Source: Phalacrocorax aristotelis (Eukaryota; Chordata; Aves; Suliformes; Phalacrocoracidae). Taken from it: a stretch of 64,000 nucleotides of DNA. How positions within the stretch are numbered: position 1 is the stretch's first letter; every line of letters begins with the position of its first letter. A program made the translations under genes and the position numbers. Below the pieces are notes generated by a model. The model had not been told where the DNA came from. It saw only the letters and a list, made by a program, of their open reading frames with translations, and searched no databases. This document shows, in pieces, positions 35,831 to 48,300 of the stretch. The stretch spans positions 33,121,058-33,185,057 of the forward strand of contig NC_134277.1 in assembly GCF_949628215.1 (NCBI RefSeq). The letters run 5' to 3'.

Positions 35831-37486
35831 CTGGAACAGATGCGAGAAACTTCACGTTGTCATGCCTCCCAAGCTGGTGCTTGCTTTGAGGCACACAGCA
35901 GATAAGGACAGGTAAAGCGGCAGGTCAAATCACAAGTATGCAGCACGGTGAGTCAGGGCTGAAACAAACTGCTCCAGGCAGGGGCCTGGGCTTGGGGAAA
36001 CCTCAAAGAAGTGTGAGGTTTATTTAGCAAATTGCTGTGAAAGACTTGGCTGCTTTCTACTGCTCTGTTCTTGCTGTTGGGCTGTGGTCCTTTTAAGATG
36101 CTCACTTATGTGTTAGTTTTTCTCTCTTCTATTTACATATATTGAATTTGCTCTGTGAAATGACTGAGTTTTGGCAATTCCAGAAGTACTTTCAAGTCCT
36201 AATAAGTTACAGCTCGTTCTCCCAGTATTATTGTAACCAAGTACTTGAGCAGTCCAGGTGCTGAGAATTAACTTGTCTCGGCTCTTCCTTCATTCTGCAG
36301 CAGGAGCAACTCAAATGAGAAGTCAGAATGTTAAGCTAGGCTTTACAGTGAGCCGTTGGCATAGGCACAGCTTAATGCTGTTGAAACTTCTGATCCTGTC
36401 TTTCCCCTTAAAAGTATCATCTAATCCTTAAAGATAAAACCAACAGAATCTATAATAAAAAGAGTGGGGAGGAGTTAGTTGCTGCGTGCAACAGTGAGAA
36501 CTGAAATGCAGTTTGCCAGTCTAAGCAACACAAAGAAAAGGGCTTTTCCTGAGCTTGACTCTGGGGCATGGAGAGGGAAATGAGACATGTCTGGCGGGAA
36601 GATCCTCAGTGTTTCAGCTGGGATGCTTCTTTGAAGGGGGAAAACACTTTACCAACATGACCCTATGTTTCCTCATTAAATTTCCTTCCAGAAACTAGAA
36701 CACCAATGTAACAGGTACAGTAGGAAGACCTAAGATATTCCAAAAGCAGTACAGAATATTCAAAAGATTCATGCAAAAATTACAACAGGCTGACAGTGTT
36801 TAAAATTCAGACAATTAAAATGACAGTCCAGGGAAACAGAAGCATTTTTTGGGGGGTAGGAACTGCAGGAGGAGGCATTAACTGAGTTTCCATCAGTGGT
36901 ACAGTGCTCTTTCCTACTGGGATGTCCAATAGACCTCAAACATGCGGAGAGTCACAGTTTCAAGGGCATGAAATACGACTTTTGCAGCAGACTGGTTTTC
37001 TGCCCTGTCTCCCTTGCAAGGAAGAAAATTGCATGAAGTTAAATTAGACCCAGTGGATTTTCAGGGTTGCCTCAAGAGTTGTTTTGGCTAGAGCTGTATA
37101 GCGGAAGAAATGCTTCTTTAAAAGAAAAAAAAATAAAAAAGAAGAACCAGGAAACTACAGACCAGGCAAATTTTATGCTGATGCAGAATGCAGAAAGCAA
37201 AGACAGAGGAACATTAAACCTGCTGTTTCAAAACTCCACCTCTGGAAGACTCTGGACACTTCTGCTAAGTTTTCCACCCCACAAAAGCCCCTCCTCTCCT
37301 GGCTCATTTAACCTGCAAAGCCAACACTTCTCTACGCATTTTTTCTTCATAGGAAAGAATTGTGCTGAATTGTGCCTACGTTGCTGCAATCTTTTCTTTC
37401 CATTGATCAGCTGCCCCAGCCCTAGGTAACCCAGGCTCAGAGCTCCCCCAGGTACTTTCTAAAGCAGTAAGTGTGCCGTGCCTTAC
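35831..37486 (-). other. AGR2: AGR2 5'UTR intron
   Basis: A 1.66-kb intron separates the non-coding first exon from the start codon. No repeat was recognised. Confidence 0.7.
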
Positions 37487-37540
37487 CTTGTTTACTCTTC
37501 CAGATGCCTACCAGGGTGTGAAGGTGTTGCCGGTTACAGT
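37487..37540 (-). other. AGR2: AGR2 non-coding first exon (predicted)
   Basis: A donor CAAG|GTAAGG on the - strand ends this exon at 37487. The 5' end is placed about 30 bases past the TATA-like box. The exon/donor border contains GTAAACA, a forkhead (FOXA-type) core. AGR2 is a known FOXA target in mammals. Confidence 0.65.
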
Positions 37541-37564
37541 GTGAACACTGCCTTTCCTACTGCC

Positions 37565-37572
37565 TATTTATG
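37565..37572 (-). promoter_or_regulatory. AGR2: TATA-like box of AGR2
   Basis: CATAAATA on the - strand, 25-30 bases upstream of the predicted first exon. It fits a focused, tissue-restricted promoter, unlike the CpG-island promoter of TSPAN13. Confidence 0.65.
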
Positions 37573-37580
37573 CAGCTTCA

Positions 37581-37600
37581 CACACCCCAACTCCACCCAC
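37581..37600 (-). promoter_or_regulatory. AGR2: CACCC/KLF-type boxes upstream of AGR2
   Basis: Two CACCC-like boxes lie 10-30 bases upstream of the TATA-like element, a layout common in epithelial genes controlled by KLF factors. Function is inferred from the motif. Confidence 0.4.
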
Positions 37601-37601
37601 A

Positions 37602-40600
37602 AGCTTTGAATTTGAATACTACTTCGAAAGAGCTAAACTTTCTAGTTTTTTTCCCCACCAAAACATTCAAGTTTAAGTTTATAATTAAATAACATTACAG
37701 TTTCATCTCAGACACTGCATCTAAAGCTCAGAGATGTTTCTCTAGACTTTTGGGCCATTTTTTGAAAGGCGATTTTAAAATGTTGGCAAAGATCCAAGTC
37801 CAGGTAAGCTTAAGTCAAGACTCCTGATTTGCCTGAAGAGTGATTTGTCTTTTTTTGATTGGTTGGAAAATCAATATGGGTTGCTGTTCTCTTAGTCCTC
37901 TGAAAAAGTCCAACTGATGACTCAGAACTTTAGATGTTAATTAGATCATTAACTATGCACATTATACATATATGTGTGTACACATGCACATATAACAGCA
38001 CATAGGAAAATTGTCGTAAAACCTAAAAGAAAGCTTGTAAAGGTGTCCACAAAAATGTATTTGGAAGCTATAACAATAAACCTTGTTCATAAGCGGAGGT
38101 CTAAAGAAATGTTTAATTCAAATTCCATGTTTAATTAGTTGTGTAGACATTTATTTTTAACTACTAATATGGAAATCAACCATTTTAGGTTTCAGATACA
38201 CATTTAATACAGTGCAATGCTCAGGAAAATAAGACCTTTTTATGTGGCTGGAAGGCCATCCCTACTGTTGTACTGACTGCAGATGGTCCTTCCTCAGAGG
38301 TCAGTGCAATTCTGTCCTCAGCAATTTATGTTGAAACTACAGTATGTTCTCCTTGGTGCATGCCTCATATATTTCAGTGAGATTAAAATCACATGTTCAC
38401 AGGCAGTGAACGCTTAACATGACTCAGTTGGGTAGATGAAATCCATCAGATATGGATTTTCCTGTTTGAAATTCCCTGTGGTCTCTGATGGCTGCTAACA
38501 GTGCCCATTTTTTATGAATATACTTGAGACAATGTAGTGCTTTGGATAATTTTTTTTAAATCTTTCATAAATAGTAATTAGGAAAACAAGGCGCAGAAGC
38601 AAGATGGTGAACTCACGCAAAAATAAAAATTGCTGTTTCTTACAAATGTACAATAGTACCGTGCTTTGCTTAGATGCTTGACTTATTAGAAGGATAAAAG
38701 CAAAGTTCCCAGGGACGTCAGTCATTTTAACTCCCATTTCTGTATGTTTCATGATAAATGTATGTTTTCCTGATAAAGAAGTGAAATGAGATTGCATAAG
38801 AATCTATGCTCTTCCTCCAGGTCTTCTCCCTGAAGATTCATAGATGTGTTTTATTAGCTTCTATATTGTGTACCCACATCACATCCACTCAGATTTTCTT
38901 CTAAAACATATACCAAAATAAGATTCCAAGGTCTGTATCTGGGCATGGGAGGGCTTACTTTGGGCAACCAGGTTACATCCTTGATCCCCTTCACTGTAGA
39001 TGTAGGAGCCAAACATTAGGTACCCATTTCTGAAATCTTGGTCTCAGCTCAGGCAGCTCAGAATTGTAATTTAACGTGCTCTTGTTGACTGTCTTCTTAG
39101 GTCACACCTAATAGCATTTGGTAGTTTTAAAGCCTGTAACAGAAGTTCTAATTGCTCTCTGGTTACGTTAAGAGATAATGAGCAGGTAGGCTCCTGCTCA
39201 CATGCTTTTTTTAAAAAAATTGGGTTTTGTCTGAAAATGCATTCTCAAAACCACTCCTTGGCTCCTGCCTTAGATGTATTTCCATTTAATTTGCACCTTT
39301 GCTTTCTCCTGTTTTCAGGAGGTGCACTTACCTTAGTCTATCTCCACATAGCTTTGTTTTCTACAGGAAACTTAATAATTCAAATGCAGCTACTCACAGG
39401 GACTTCCCTGTCAGCTCAAACCCAGTGATCTCAGTGGAGGTAGTTGGACATTTCTCTAAACCATTCTTGTGCGTTGCTAATGAAGAGAGAGGGGAGCTCA
39501 GCCTTGCCTGCAGCTCCCTGCTTGGGTCCTCACACTGTACCCAGCCACTGAGTTAGCTTCTGGCTATTTGCCAGGGGCTACTTTCTCTGCCTCAGTGACT
39601 AAATTCTGCAGGAATTGCCCCAGGAGAGCTTGGAACAGAATGGGACTATCCCAGAAGGTCTTTCCTCTTTTGCTATAAAGATCTGGCAGACATCATTACC
39701 GTTAATATTTAACATATTTACAAAACTAGTCCTTGGATTTTTCCTTTGATTTTCATTTCTCTGGTCTGAAGGTGCCTTTGTACGTTATGTTACACAGAAA
39801 TCAGCACAGCATCAGGTGACTGATGTTATAGCTGTTTTGAAGGCATTTTCTGAAGTGCTTACTTTTTCCTTGTATTTTGTGACATATGAGTTTTAGGGGT
39901 GAGCTGTTTCTCCTAATTTCATAACAAACATGTGCTTCCAAGTCTTGTGATCTGCTGCTCGGAAAAATAGTAAAGCTTTACACTGGAGGAATAAAAGTAA
40001 TGAATAAAATGTATAGTCAGTCCCACACTAGAATGCTCTGAGTCAAAGCCAGACACAGCCATATCTGGGAGTCAGGGAGCTTCTGGTACTGTTAAAGTAG
40101 TAGCATATTGTAAGACACACTGCTTGAAAGTAGAATACATTCATCTGAGAACTGGTCAAACTTCTTTTCTCAATGCTTTAACCACATGAACTGAGTAGTA
40201 ATTTTTTATCACCTGAAAGCTGCTTGGATGAAATTTGCCTGATAATTTTTCTGGAAAGCCGTTCACCCCAAAATTTTGGAGCTGAGTCACGTCTGACACC
40301 TATGGCAGATGCAGGTCCCATTCTATTTCCCTCTCCCCCTGAAATAATTTAAATCTTTATCTTGAATTATGGGTAGTTGCTCTCTGGATTGGGATATGGC
40401 ATGATGATCAGTGTTCCCAGTCACTCTGTCAGGGTCGTTTCTTTTTCTGTAACAGTCATTTACGCTGGAGCAGGTACCAGACTCCAGATACCCCACTTCC
40501 CAGCTTAGTTGTTGGTCTGTTAGGCAAGAAAGCGATTTTTCTCACATTGGCTCAGAAAGCTTTTGCTTGCATGCAAATGGAGAGCACTACTAAAGGATGG

Positions 40601-43134
40601 ATTTGGTATCTTACAAGTGGTCCAGACATTCTCCTGAGAGTTGGAAGACCATGGTTCAACCATTGTCCTATCTACTTTATTCTCAGTACAAAGCTGCATG
40701 TCAATACAGAGCTGGAAAGTCAAAAGTTCAGCAGATTTTTACTACTGAACACTTAAAGCTGGTAACTTTAAGTTTATTTGCCTGAGTTCAAGCAAATATC
40801 CACTAGGAATCTGATGGTTTGTCTTGAAGGATGATGACTTCCCAAAATATGTCAGCGCAAAACTTCCCTCTTTTTTGTTGAACAAATTACTCAATTAACT
40901 TGGCATACCTACATTTTATTGGTAATATTTTTCAAATTGGATAGCAGAAGAGATGGTTAGGATTTAAGTTATGACATTCTGACCCTTTGATCGCTGCTTT
41001 CAAAACAAAAGCCCGATCCATCAGGATTTTGATACCTCTGAAAACATTCTTTCGCATATGCGTGTTTATAATACAGATGACCACCACTTGATATAAGTTG
41101 GCAAGCTGGAATGCAAGCATGGAGCATCCTTTACATAGCTTCAGGTAGAGGTGGGGACTTATGATGTGACATGTTATTATATTGTACTCTGTTTTGAGCT
41201 GTAAACTACTGGGATGTCTGTAGGGCATTGATGAATGGTGTGTTTTAAAATCAGTAAGTCATTTGAACACCCATAGTAAGTATAATTGCTCTTGTATTGT
41301 TTAATGCCCTTACAGTAAGGAAACTACCATGATCTGTTACACCAAGGAGTGTCAAGGTTTTCAGCATGTGTGGACTTAATCGCTCAGCTTGTGTTTGGTA
41401 AGAGAAAGCCTGATCCTGACAACATTTAGATTTAACTTTGAAATGTTTTGCTTGGTCCCACAGGGAGGCAGTGAAGAGTGAAGAGGGATTCTTTGATGAG
41501 AGGGGTTGGGAAGCTGGCGGTGTACCATGGCCTGCAGAGAAGGCTGTTTATCTGGTTTTCTTAACTAGGCACATTGGTTATGATCAGCAAGGCTTCATGC
41601 CTGAATGCTTGTACTTAGGTTTAAGTAAATGCATTTTAATGAATTGAAATAACTAGCGGTGTTTAAAAGCAGAATATTTGCTGTACTCCAGGATTAAAGC
41701 AAATGTCTCCTCCCCTGTCTGTGCAACTGATATTTGGGTTTCAGCATTGCTTGAAATCTGTAAGCCAGCAGTTTCCTATTTTTACTACACTGTAATATAC
41801 AAGGATATTGGGAAGACCTTTGTGTTTTGAACAGCTTAGTTTTGTACTTCATATCCTATGGCAAGTATTAAATTATCCCTTTCTGTTAATATAACTTGCT
41901 TATAAAACCTGCCTCCATTGGTCCTTGGATGATAAACTCTATTATGGGCAAGTAGCTGAGCCACAATGTCTGTAGTTCAGTGAGTCTCCCAGAGCTGCCA
42001 CCTAACTGTGATCTCTGTGTACCTCCTTGTATTCATTATTCTTATTTCAAATTTTCTTTGATTATCTGTAGCCCAGACCCTCTCAGTTTTCCTAATGCTT
42101 TACCTCAAAGATGAGATGACTTTGGCTTCCAGTATCAGTGACATGATGCCAGCTCTGACTCACAGAATTGGTGCCTATGTAGTAAGGGACAGAAATCTCT
42201 TTATTCTTACTAACTCACCTGAAATTTTACGAAAATAAAGGATTCCATTGTGGTCATATTTTGTTGATTTTTCTTTTAATTTTAAATTTTTTTTGTTTTT
42301 TTTCAATGAGCAGTAAATACATCTGCTCAATAAAATTCCAGCTGAACCCACTGACACAACTGCTTTCTTTGCACCTCTACTGCTTGCACGCTAATCTCAC
42401 ATCATTTAATATTGTGTTAGGGCCAATATCCTAATCAGCATCACCTCTGCAATGAGGTGTATTCGTTCTGCTGAGTTTGTCTCTGCTACTGGTCTTTTTC
42501 TCCAAGCTGTGCAGGCTCTTGTGGTGTTGACACCTTCTGGCTTGCGGGATGTGTGATGCACACGCCAGCAGGGTGCTCCACAGCACCCTCCACCTTCTCC
42601 CAAATTCTTGACATTGGCTTGGCTTATGTATTTGTCACAGGATGTGCAGTTTTAGTCTATCACACAGACTGCACAGTTTTAAGGGACTCCAGTGTTGAGG
42701 TTCATCTGCCTTTCTGCAGCAGGTCTTACAGTTGTCATGTCTTAGATATTCCACCATGTCCCCGCCATGTCCCCATCACAGTACCATTTTTTCTCCCTCT
42801 CCTTCAGTCTGAACTGGATGAGGGTCTTTGCTTGGACAATTCCGTTTGCCTTGTCGAGGTCAAATCTGGGATTTAACATTCTAATTTTCTGAGTTGGATT
42901 TCCCACATCCTGAATATAATCTGGTTTTATATCCGGGCCTCAGCCACAAAGTTGAAAAACTGACTCTCCAAATTTAGATCAGTGATAACTTCTTTATGTC
43001 ATCACCTTCTTACCTTTTTTTTTTTTTGGGGGGGGGGGGGGAGGGAGGAAGTTTTTCTCTCCCCATCCTCTTCCCCCTGAATGCAGTACTCTAAATTTCT
43101 GTCTAATATTACAACTGACCTCCTCTACTAAAAT
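37602..43134. other. Intergenic DNA between AGR2 and AGR3, left part
   Basis: AT-rich sequence without recognisable exon, RNA gene or repeat family apart from the T/G run at its right end. Enhancers of AGR2 or AGR3 may lie here but cannot be told from sequence alone. Confidence 0.5.
43015..43049 (+). repeat. Poly-T / poly-G tract
   Basis: A run of about 13 T directly followed by about 14 G and GAGGGAGG. The G-rich half has the potential to form a quadruplex. Length in the assembly may be unreliable. Confidence 0.85.
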
Positions 43135-43139
43135 TCAAG

Positions 43140-43500
43140 AAGTTGGCTGAGCTTGTCTAATCTGTCAAAGAGGAGGATAAGGGACTATCTAATAGCAACC
43201 TGCAATTACTTGAACATGTGCTACAAAGATGAAGGATCCAAACCAGTCCATCAGTTTGAGGACCATGAGCTGTGGCTTGGGAGGTTCATAGTGGACATCA
43301 GGAAAATCACCTTCATGAGGAGGATAGCGTAGCACTGACGCAAGTTACACAGAAAGGTGGAGGGACAACTCTGCTCTCAGGTTTCCAAGAGTTGGTTGAA
43401 CAAAGTTTGAATCTTAATGTCATTATTCAGTGATCATGGAGGGGCATGGGGTTGGAAAGAGTACCTTCATCCTGTGCCTGACCTTCAACTGTTTAACAGT
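43140..43500 (+). mobile_element. CR1 LINE fragment, very diverged
   Basis: A degraded C-terminal piece of the CR1 reverse transcriptase on the + strand: a block resembling KRRIRDYLIATCNYL at about 43,170-43,220 and GRFIVDIRKITF at about 43,281-43,315, matching the conserved RRLRGDLIA and RFRLDIRKNFF segments. The ends are uncertain. Confidence 0.6.
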
Positions 43501-44289
43501 TTATAACACGAATTTTGAAATAACACAGCAGCCTGTTCCAGCTGGTTCATGCTATGAGGTAGTTCCTAATGCAGAACGCTGAATGTGCTTCTGAAGGTTT
43601 CTCACTACAATTCTTGTCTGAAAATGTTGACATGATATAGTTCCTTTTGTTACACAGTATATTAATGACATATTCTAGAACACTGGTTTGTTTTCCCATT
43701 GCATAAAGTCATTCTATGGCAGAATGCCTCAAATGTAACATTTTCCTTAGTTTTTTTAATTTTTAGGTTGCCTATATTCTATGCTACAGTGATATTCTGA
43801 CTTCTAAAATAATATTTTATTTGCCAATATAACAGAAATGTTGGGGGTGTATACCTTTAAGAGGTCTTAACCAAGATCACCTTTAAAAATCCCTGTAGAG
43901 CTACAAATCCTGACAAAGCCCCAGGACAGAGTTCTTCCTCTTTTTGCATTCCATGATTGTGTGAGTATAAGGTTTTCTGAATTTTCAGTGTTCCTCCTGC
44001 CTAAACCCCATTTATTGCAAAAATAGCCCATCTCACAAGGATGAGAATCTTTCCCTCTATTTCTTTGAAGAATAACATTTTACGGCTAATAATCTCTTAG
44101 CACACATTACCAGTAAAACATTGAGTTCATGCTAAAGAATGTGTTTGTGCAGAAAGCTGTCACAGGAGCAGGATCAATGATGGTGGGTTCTCAAAGATCA
44201 TCTGTCTTGAAGGAACTGAGCCGTTTTCTAAGTCAGGGAACATATCACAACATAGTGACCTTACAAGAAAGAAGGTACATCTCCCATAA

Positions 44290-45333
44290 CGCCCCCACAG
44301 AAAAACTGATAAACTATGGACTAAGTAAGAGAATAGTGACCAGGACTGCCAGACTTAGAGGGTTGTGACTGGCAACACAAAAGCTAGACTCCAGTCACTA
44401 GTGGTGTACCCACTAGGTCAATATGGGGCCAATATTATTTAACATCTTCATTAATGGAAGGAAAGAGTGCACCCTCAACAAGTATGCAGGTAATACAAAG
44501 GTGAGGAAGCTGTAGATAAACCAGATGGTTGTGATACCATGCAGAGGGACCTTGACAGGTCGGAGGAATGAACCCCATGAACTTCGACAAAGGACAATGC
44601 AAAGTCCTGCACCTGGGGAGGCACCAGTACATCCTAGGGTTCAAGTGGGTGGAAAGCAGCTTTGCAGAAAATGACCTGGTGTTCCTGGTGGTCAGCAAGT
44701 TGGACATTAGCCAGTAGCAAGCCCTTGCAACAAAGGCAACCAACAGTCCCCAGAGCTGCATTAGGCAAAGCTTTGCCAAGCAGGACAAAGAAAGTGAGGC
44801 CATATCTGGAGTGCTGGGTCCAGTTCTGGGCTCCCCAGTACAGGAGAGACAGGGACATACCAGAGCAACACCAGCAAAGGGCTTTAAAGATGGTGAAGGG
44901 ATGGAGCATCTGTCATTTGAGGAGAGGCTGAGAGAGCTGGGACTGTTCAGCCTGCAGAAGAGATGGCTCAGTGGGATCTCATGAATGTGTATAAATACCT
45001 GATGTGGGGGAAGTAATGAAGACAAAGCCAGACTCTTCTCTGACATCTAGTGATGGGATGAGAGGCAACGGGCCCAAATTGAAATTCAGGAAATTCCATG
45101 CAAATGTAAGATAAAACCTCTTCTTTTTTTTTGTAATGTAAGGATGATTGAAGAGTGGAACAGACTGTCCAGAAAAGTTGTGGAATCTCCATTCTTGGAC
45201 ATATTCAAAACCCAACTGGATACAGCCCTGAGCAACCTGCTGTACGTGACCCTGCTTTGAGCAGGGGTTTTGGACTAGGCAATCTCCATACATGCCTTCC
45301 AAATCCAACAATTCTATTATTTTGTGATTCTAC
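44290..45333 (+). mobile_element. CR1 LINE, 5'-truncated copy
   Basis: A CR1 copy on the + strand ending in ATTTTGTGATTCT, the typical 3' tail. Near 44,410-44,450 the sequence matches the reverse-transcriptase segment before the catalytic motif (GPILFNIFIN-like), and near 44,800-45,200 the C-terminal blocks LEYWVQFWAP-like, SFEERLRELG-like and EEWNRLSRKV-like. Several frameshifts and stops interrupt the frame, so it is dead and older than the copies at 631 and 61,498. Confidence 0.88.
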
Positions 45334-48300
45334 ATATGTAGCATATATGAAAGAAAGGTTAAATAGTACAAAGATGAACTTATAATTGAACCCAGACTTA
45401 TCCCACTCTCAGCTACAGCTGACCTGTTGCCACATAAAAGCTAAGTTAATGGAAAGATGCCATGCTGTGGTCACAGATTAGGATATTACTGCTGGAACAG
45501 TAATGAATCGTCCTTCACTTTTACCCATGAGTTGCTCGTGTTTCACCACTGTGTAGGTCATATGCTGTACAAATACAGTTGTAATATCCCTATCAGAATA
45601 GTTAGCTGGCCATTTAAGCCAATTATAGTGACTTAAGGCAACGTGTACTTAAAGTCTTGTTTAAACGTTATGGCCTGGAAGTGGCAAGCACACTCCCACA
45701 GGTGGTGACACTAAATAAGCAGTATCAGTCACAGGGAGCTGATAGGAGGATGGGTGTTCCCAATCTCCTGCTGGCCCAGTTCCAGCCAGCGGCATGACGA
45801 TAACGTGGCTCTGTCTTGGCATTCACATTCACAATGGTCCTGTAAAACTACATTTTTTGTAGCTGGTGTAAGCAACACTATCCCAAATCTTGTGAAATAC
45901 TTAGTTTACAGTTGTCCAAGGGCTAAGATATGGTTCAGCTGTGCCTAGCATAGAGATTCAGAAGTTGGGACAGAGCAGCCAGCTGTCGTTTCCTCTCCCT
46001 CCCCGTAAGGTCATTCCAGCAGCTGAGAAAGGCTGAAATAGAAGCAAGCTTAGCCAGTGTGGTCTTTTTGGATCCAGCTGTTTCCTGTATCCAGCTGTAG
46101 CACCTGGAAATTCCCTGGGAGGCAGGGAATTCTCACATAGTCAAGTTACAGGTGGTTTAATATCTGTATGCCAATAAAATTGTGTGGAAAAGATGGAGAT
46201 GAGAGTGTGATCTGAAAGTAGACCACTTAAAACTTCATGAGCCATACATATATAAAAATGCATATGCTAGAGTTGCTATGTCAATGGTCTACTAGGAGCC
46301 ATTTCTGCTTTTAACAAGTCTGAATGGAAAAGGTGAAATAAGGTGTCATTTCTTGCTTTCCATTGAAAGACCTGCAGCTATCCTACTTTGATGAGCTAAG
46401 TTTTCATAGCTGAATGTGTTGAATCATTACAAATACCAGTAGGCTGGGGCTTCCATTTCTTTACTCCTACTTCATATCATGCAGCTGCTGGAGCTGCAGA
46501 ACAAACAAGCAGCTGGCAGAGAGCTGCCTACAACCAGCATCCTACTGCATCCTGCAGTTGTTGCTGGGCAGAAATAACCTGGGGCCAATTGGTAGCACCC
46601 ACCTGCTTTCTGGCATGGGTGGAGGGGATATAAATCAGCAGTGCAGGAGGAAACGGGAAATGTTGGTCTTTGCTTGGTGTCTGCTGCTTTGTTGTATTGG
46701 CTGGTAGTGCCAAGATCCAAGTTGCCGATTCAATACACAGTGCTACCCCCTCCACTGACTGTAAGTTTTAAATGTCAGGTATCTTCCTAAAAAGCAAGCT
46801 GAAGGTAATGAGTAGCAGTCAGATAGATGATGTCAGTTACCCTGAGAGAAGAAAATAATCTATGCTATGCTCTTCAGTAATATGCAACTGTATGGCTACA
46901 TGCTAACAGACCATAGGCATGGGAGCCTGTAAGTATTTTCATTATTTTCATTAAAATTTTCATTAAAAGTTTATATGATAGATGTGACTTTAACCTGTCT
47001 CACATGATGGTCAAATAATAACCTATAAACAGCTGGTAGGCTCTACCATCTGTTCTAGCACACTATGCCTTCTATTTTAAAATCCTAAAAAGAAGAGGCA
47101 GAGATGATTTGCAGCTTTAGATCAGCTTCATGTGGACACTTGGATATTGTAAATGTCATGCCTGTGTATGTGCGAAGCTGTTCTCTGTGGTTAGGAGTCA
47201 GGACCTTTAGCATGGTCTCCTATAAAATCTTTCTCTTCTCTCCTCTATTAGGAGGAAAAAGACAGCCTGTCAGACAGTGAGTTCAACTAAGGATGCCCTC
47301 ACTGTTCTACGAGATGCGTTCATTATACTCAGGTTTCGTCCCATCGACCAATAAGATTGTCGCACCTGTGTTTCCTTGCAGACTTCCTGGCTGTGGTGCG
47401 CAATATATCAGCATCTAGTTTGCTTGACTTTGCCTCTCATGTAGGTGTTATGCAGAACCAGTTCTACTTTTTGCTCTTGCTGTCCTAGTTCAGCCCCCAA
47501 AATAAATAACATTCCTATAACTGGTTAATTGAAGTAGAGTCATCATAAAAGCCTAAGAATTGATGTAAGCAGTAGCAAGCTGCATCTTGAACTCTGAGAC
47601 CATCCTTTTGGTGATTGACAGTGCTATGTCAGTGAAACTTAAGCATGAGTGCACCATAATAATAGGAATTTTTCAACTGTCTCTCTGAGCTAGTAAGATT
47701 GATTTTGAAGTAAAACCACCCCACTTCTTTTGTTAGGTACAGGAAATGTAGGTATATAAAACTCCTAACACAAGTAGCCTTACCTTTTAACTATTTCATT
47801 TGCAGGCTGTAAGAATTTCTGGGAGCTGCCATATTGTTTGAATCTATCTGTATGGTATGAGTATGCTAGAGCCCATGCTGTGAAAATGCGTTGTACGTTG
47901 TGAGGTGCTCCAGCGAAGCCAATGGGACCATTTGCCGCATGTGCATTTGGCTAGCAGAGCTCAGGTCTGGATTACTCACAGGCTTTTTAGTTCCTTCTGA
48001 TTTGGGAAATGAAGGGAAATAAAGGAGTTTAATTTAACAAATAACTGACGTGTGCCTTGGAAGACTAAAGATACTTAAAGATGTTCATGTTAAAATAATA
48101 TTAAAGATGTTTATTTAAGGGAAGAAGTGTTAAATTCACAAAATGTGGGGAGAATGAAACTGATGCTTTGTGTTTACAAATAATTTAAATTGAAGAGAAA
48201 AATTTTTCCAGAGGTATTACTTTTACTGCACGATCGTGAGGTTTTCTTCCTGTTACTAATGTTGCTCACGTAAAGTAGAATGACTCCTTTTGCTCTGTAG

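Noticed and set aside
35478-35894. A 138-codon - strand frame read as a single-exon protein
   Set aside because: It is AGR2 coding exon 1 read through into its flanking introns. The true product is defined by the GT-AG junctions.
44435-45046. A 203-codon - strand frame
   Set aside because: It is the antisense shadow of the + strand CR1 copy at 44290-45333.
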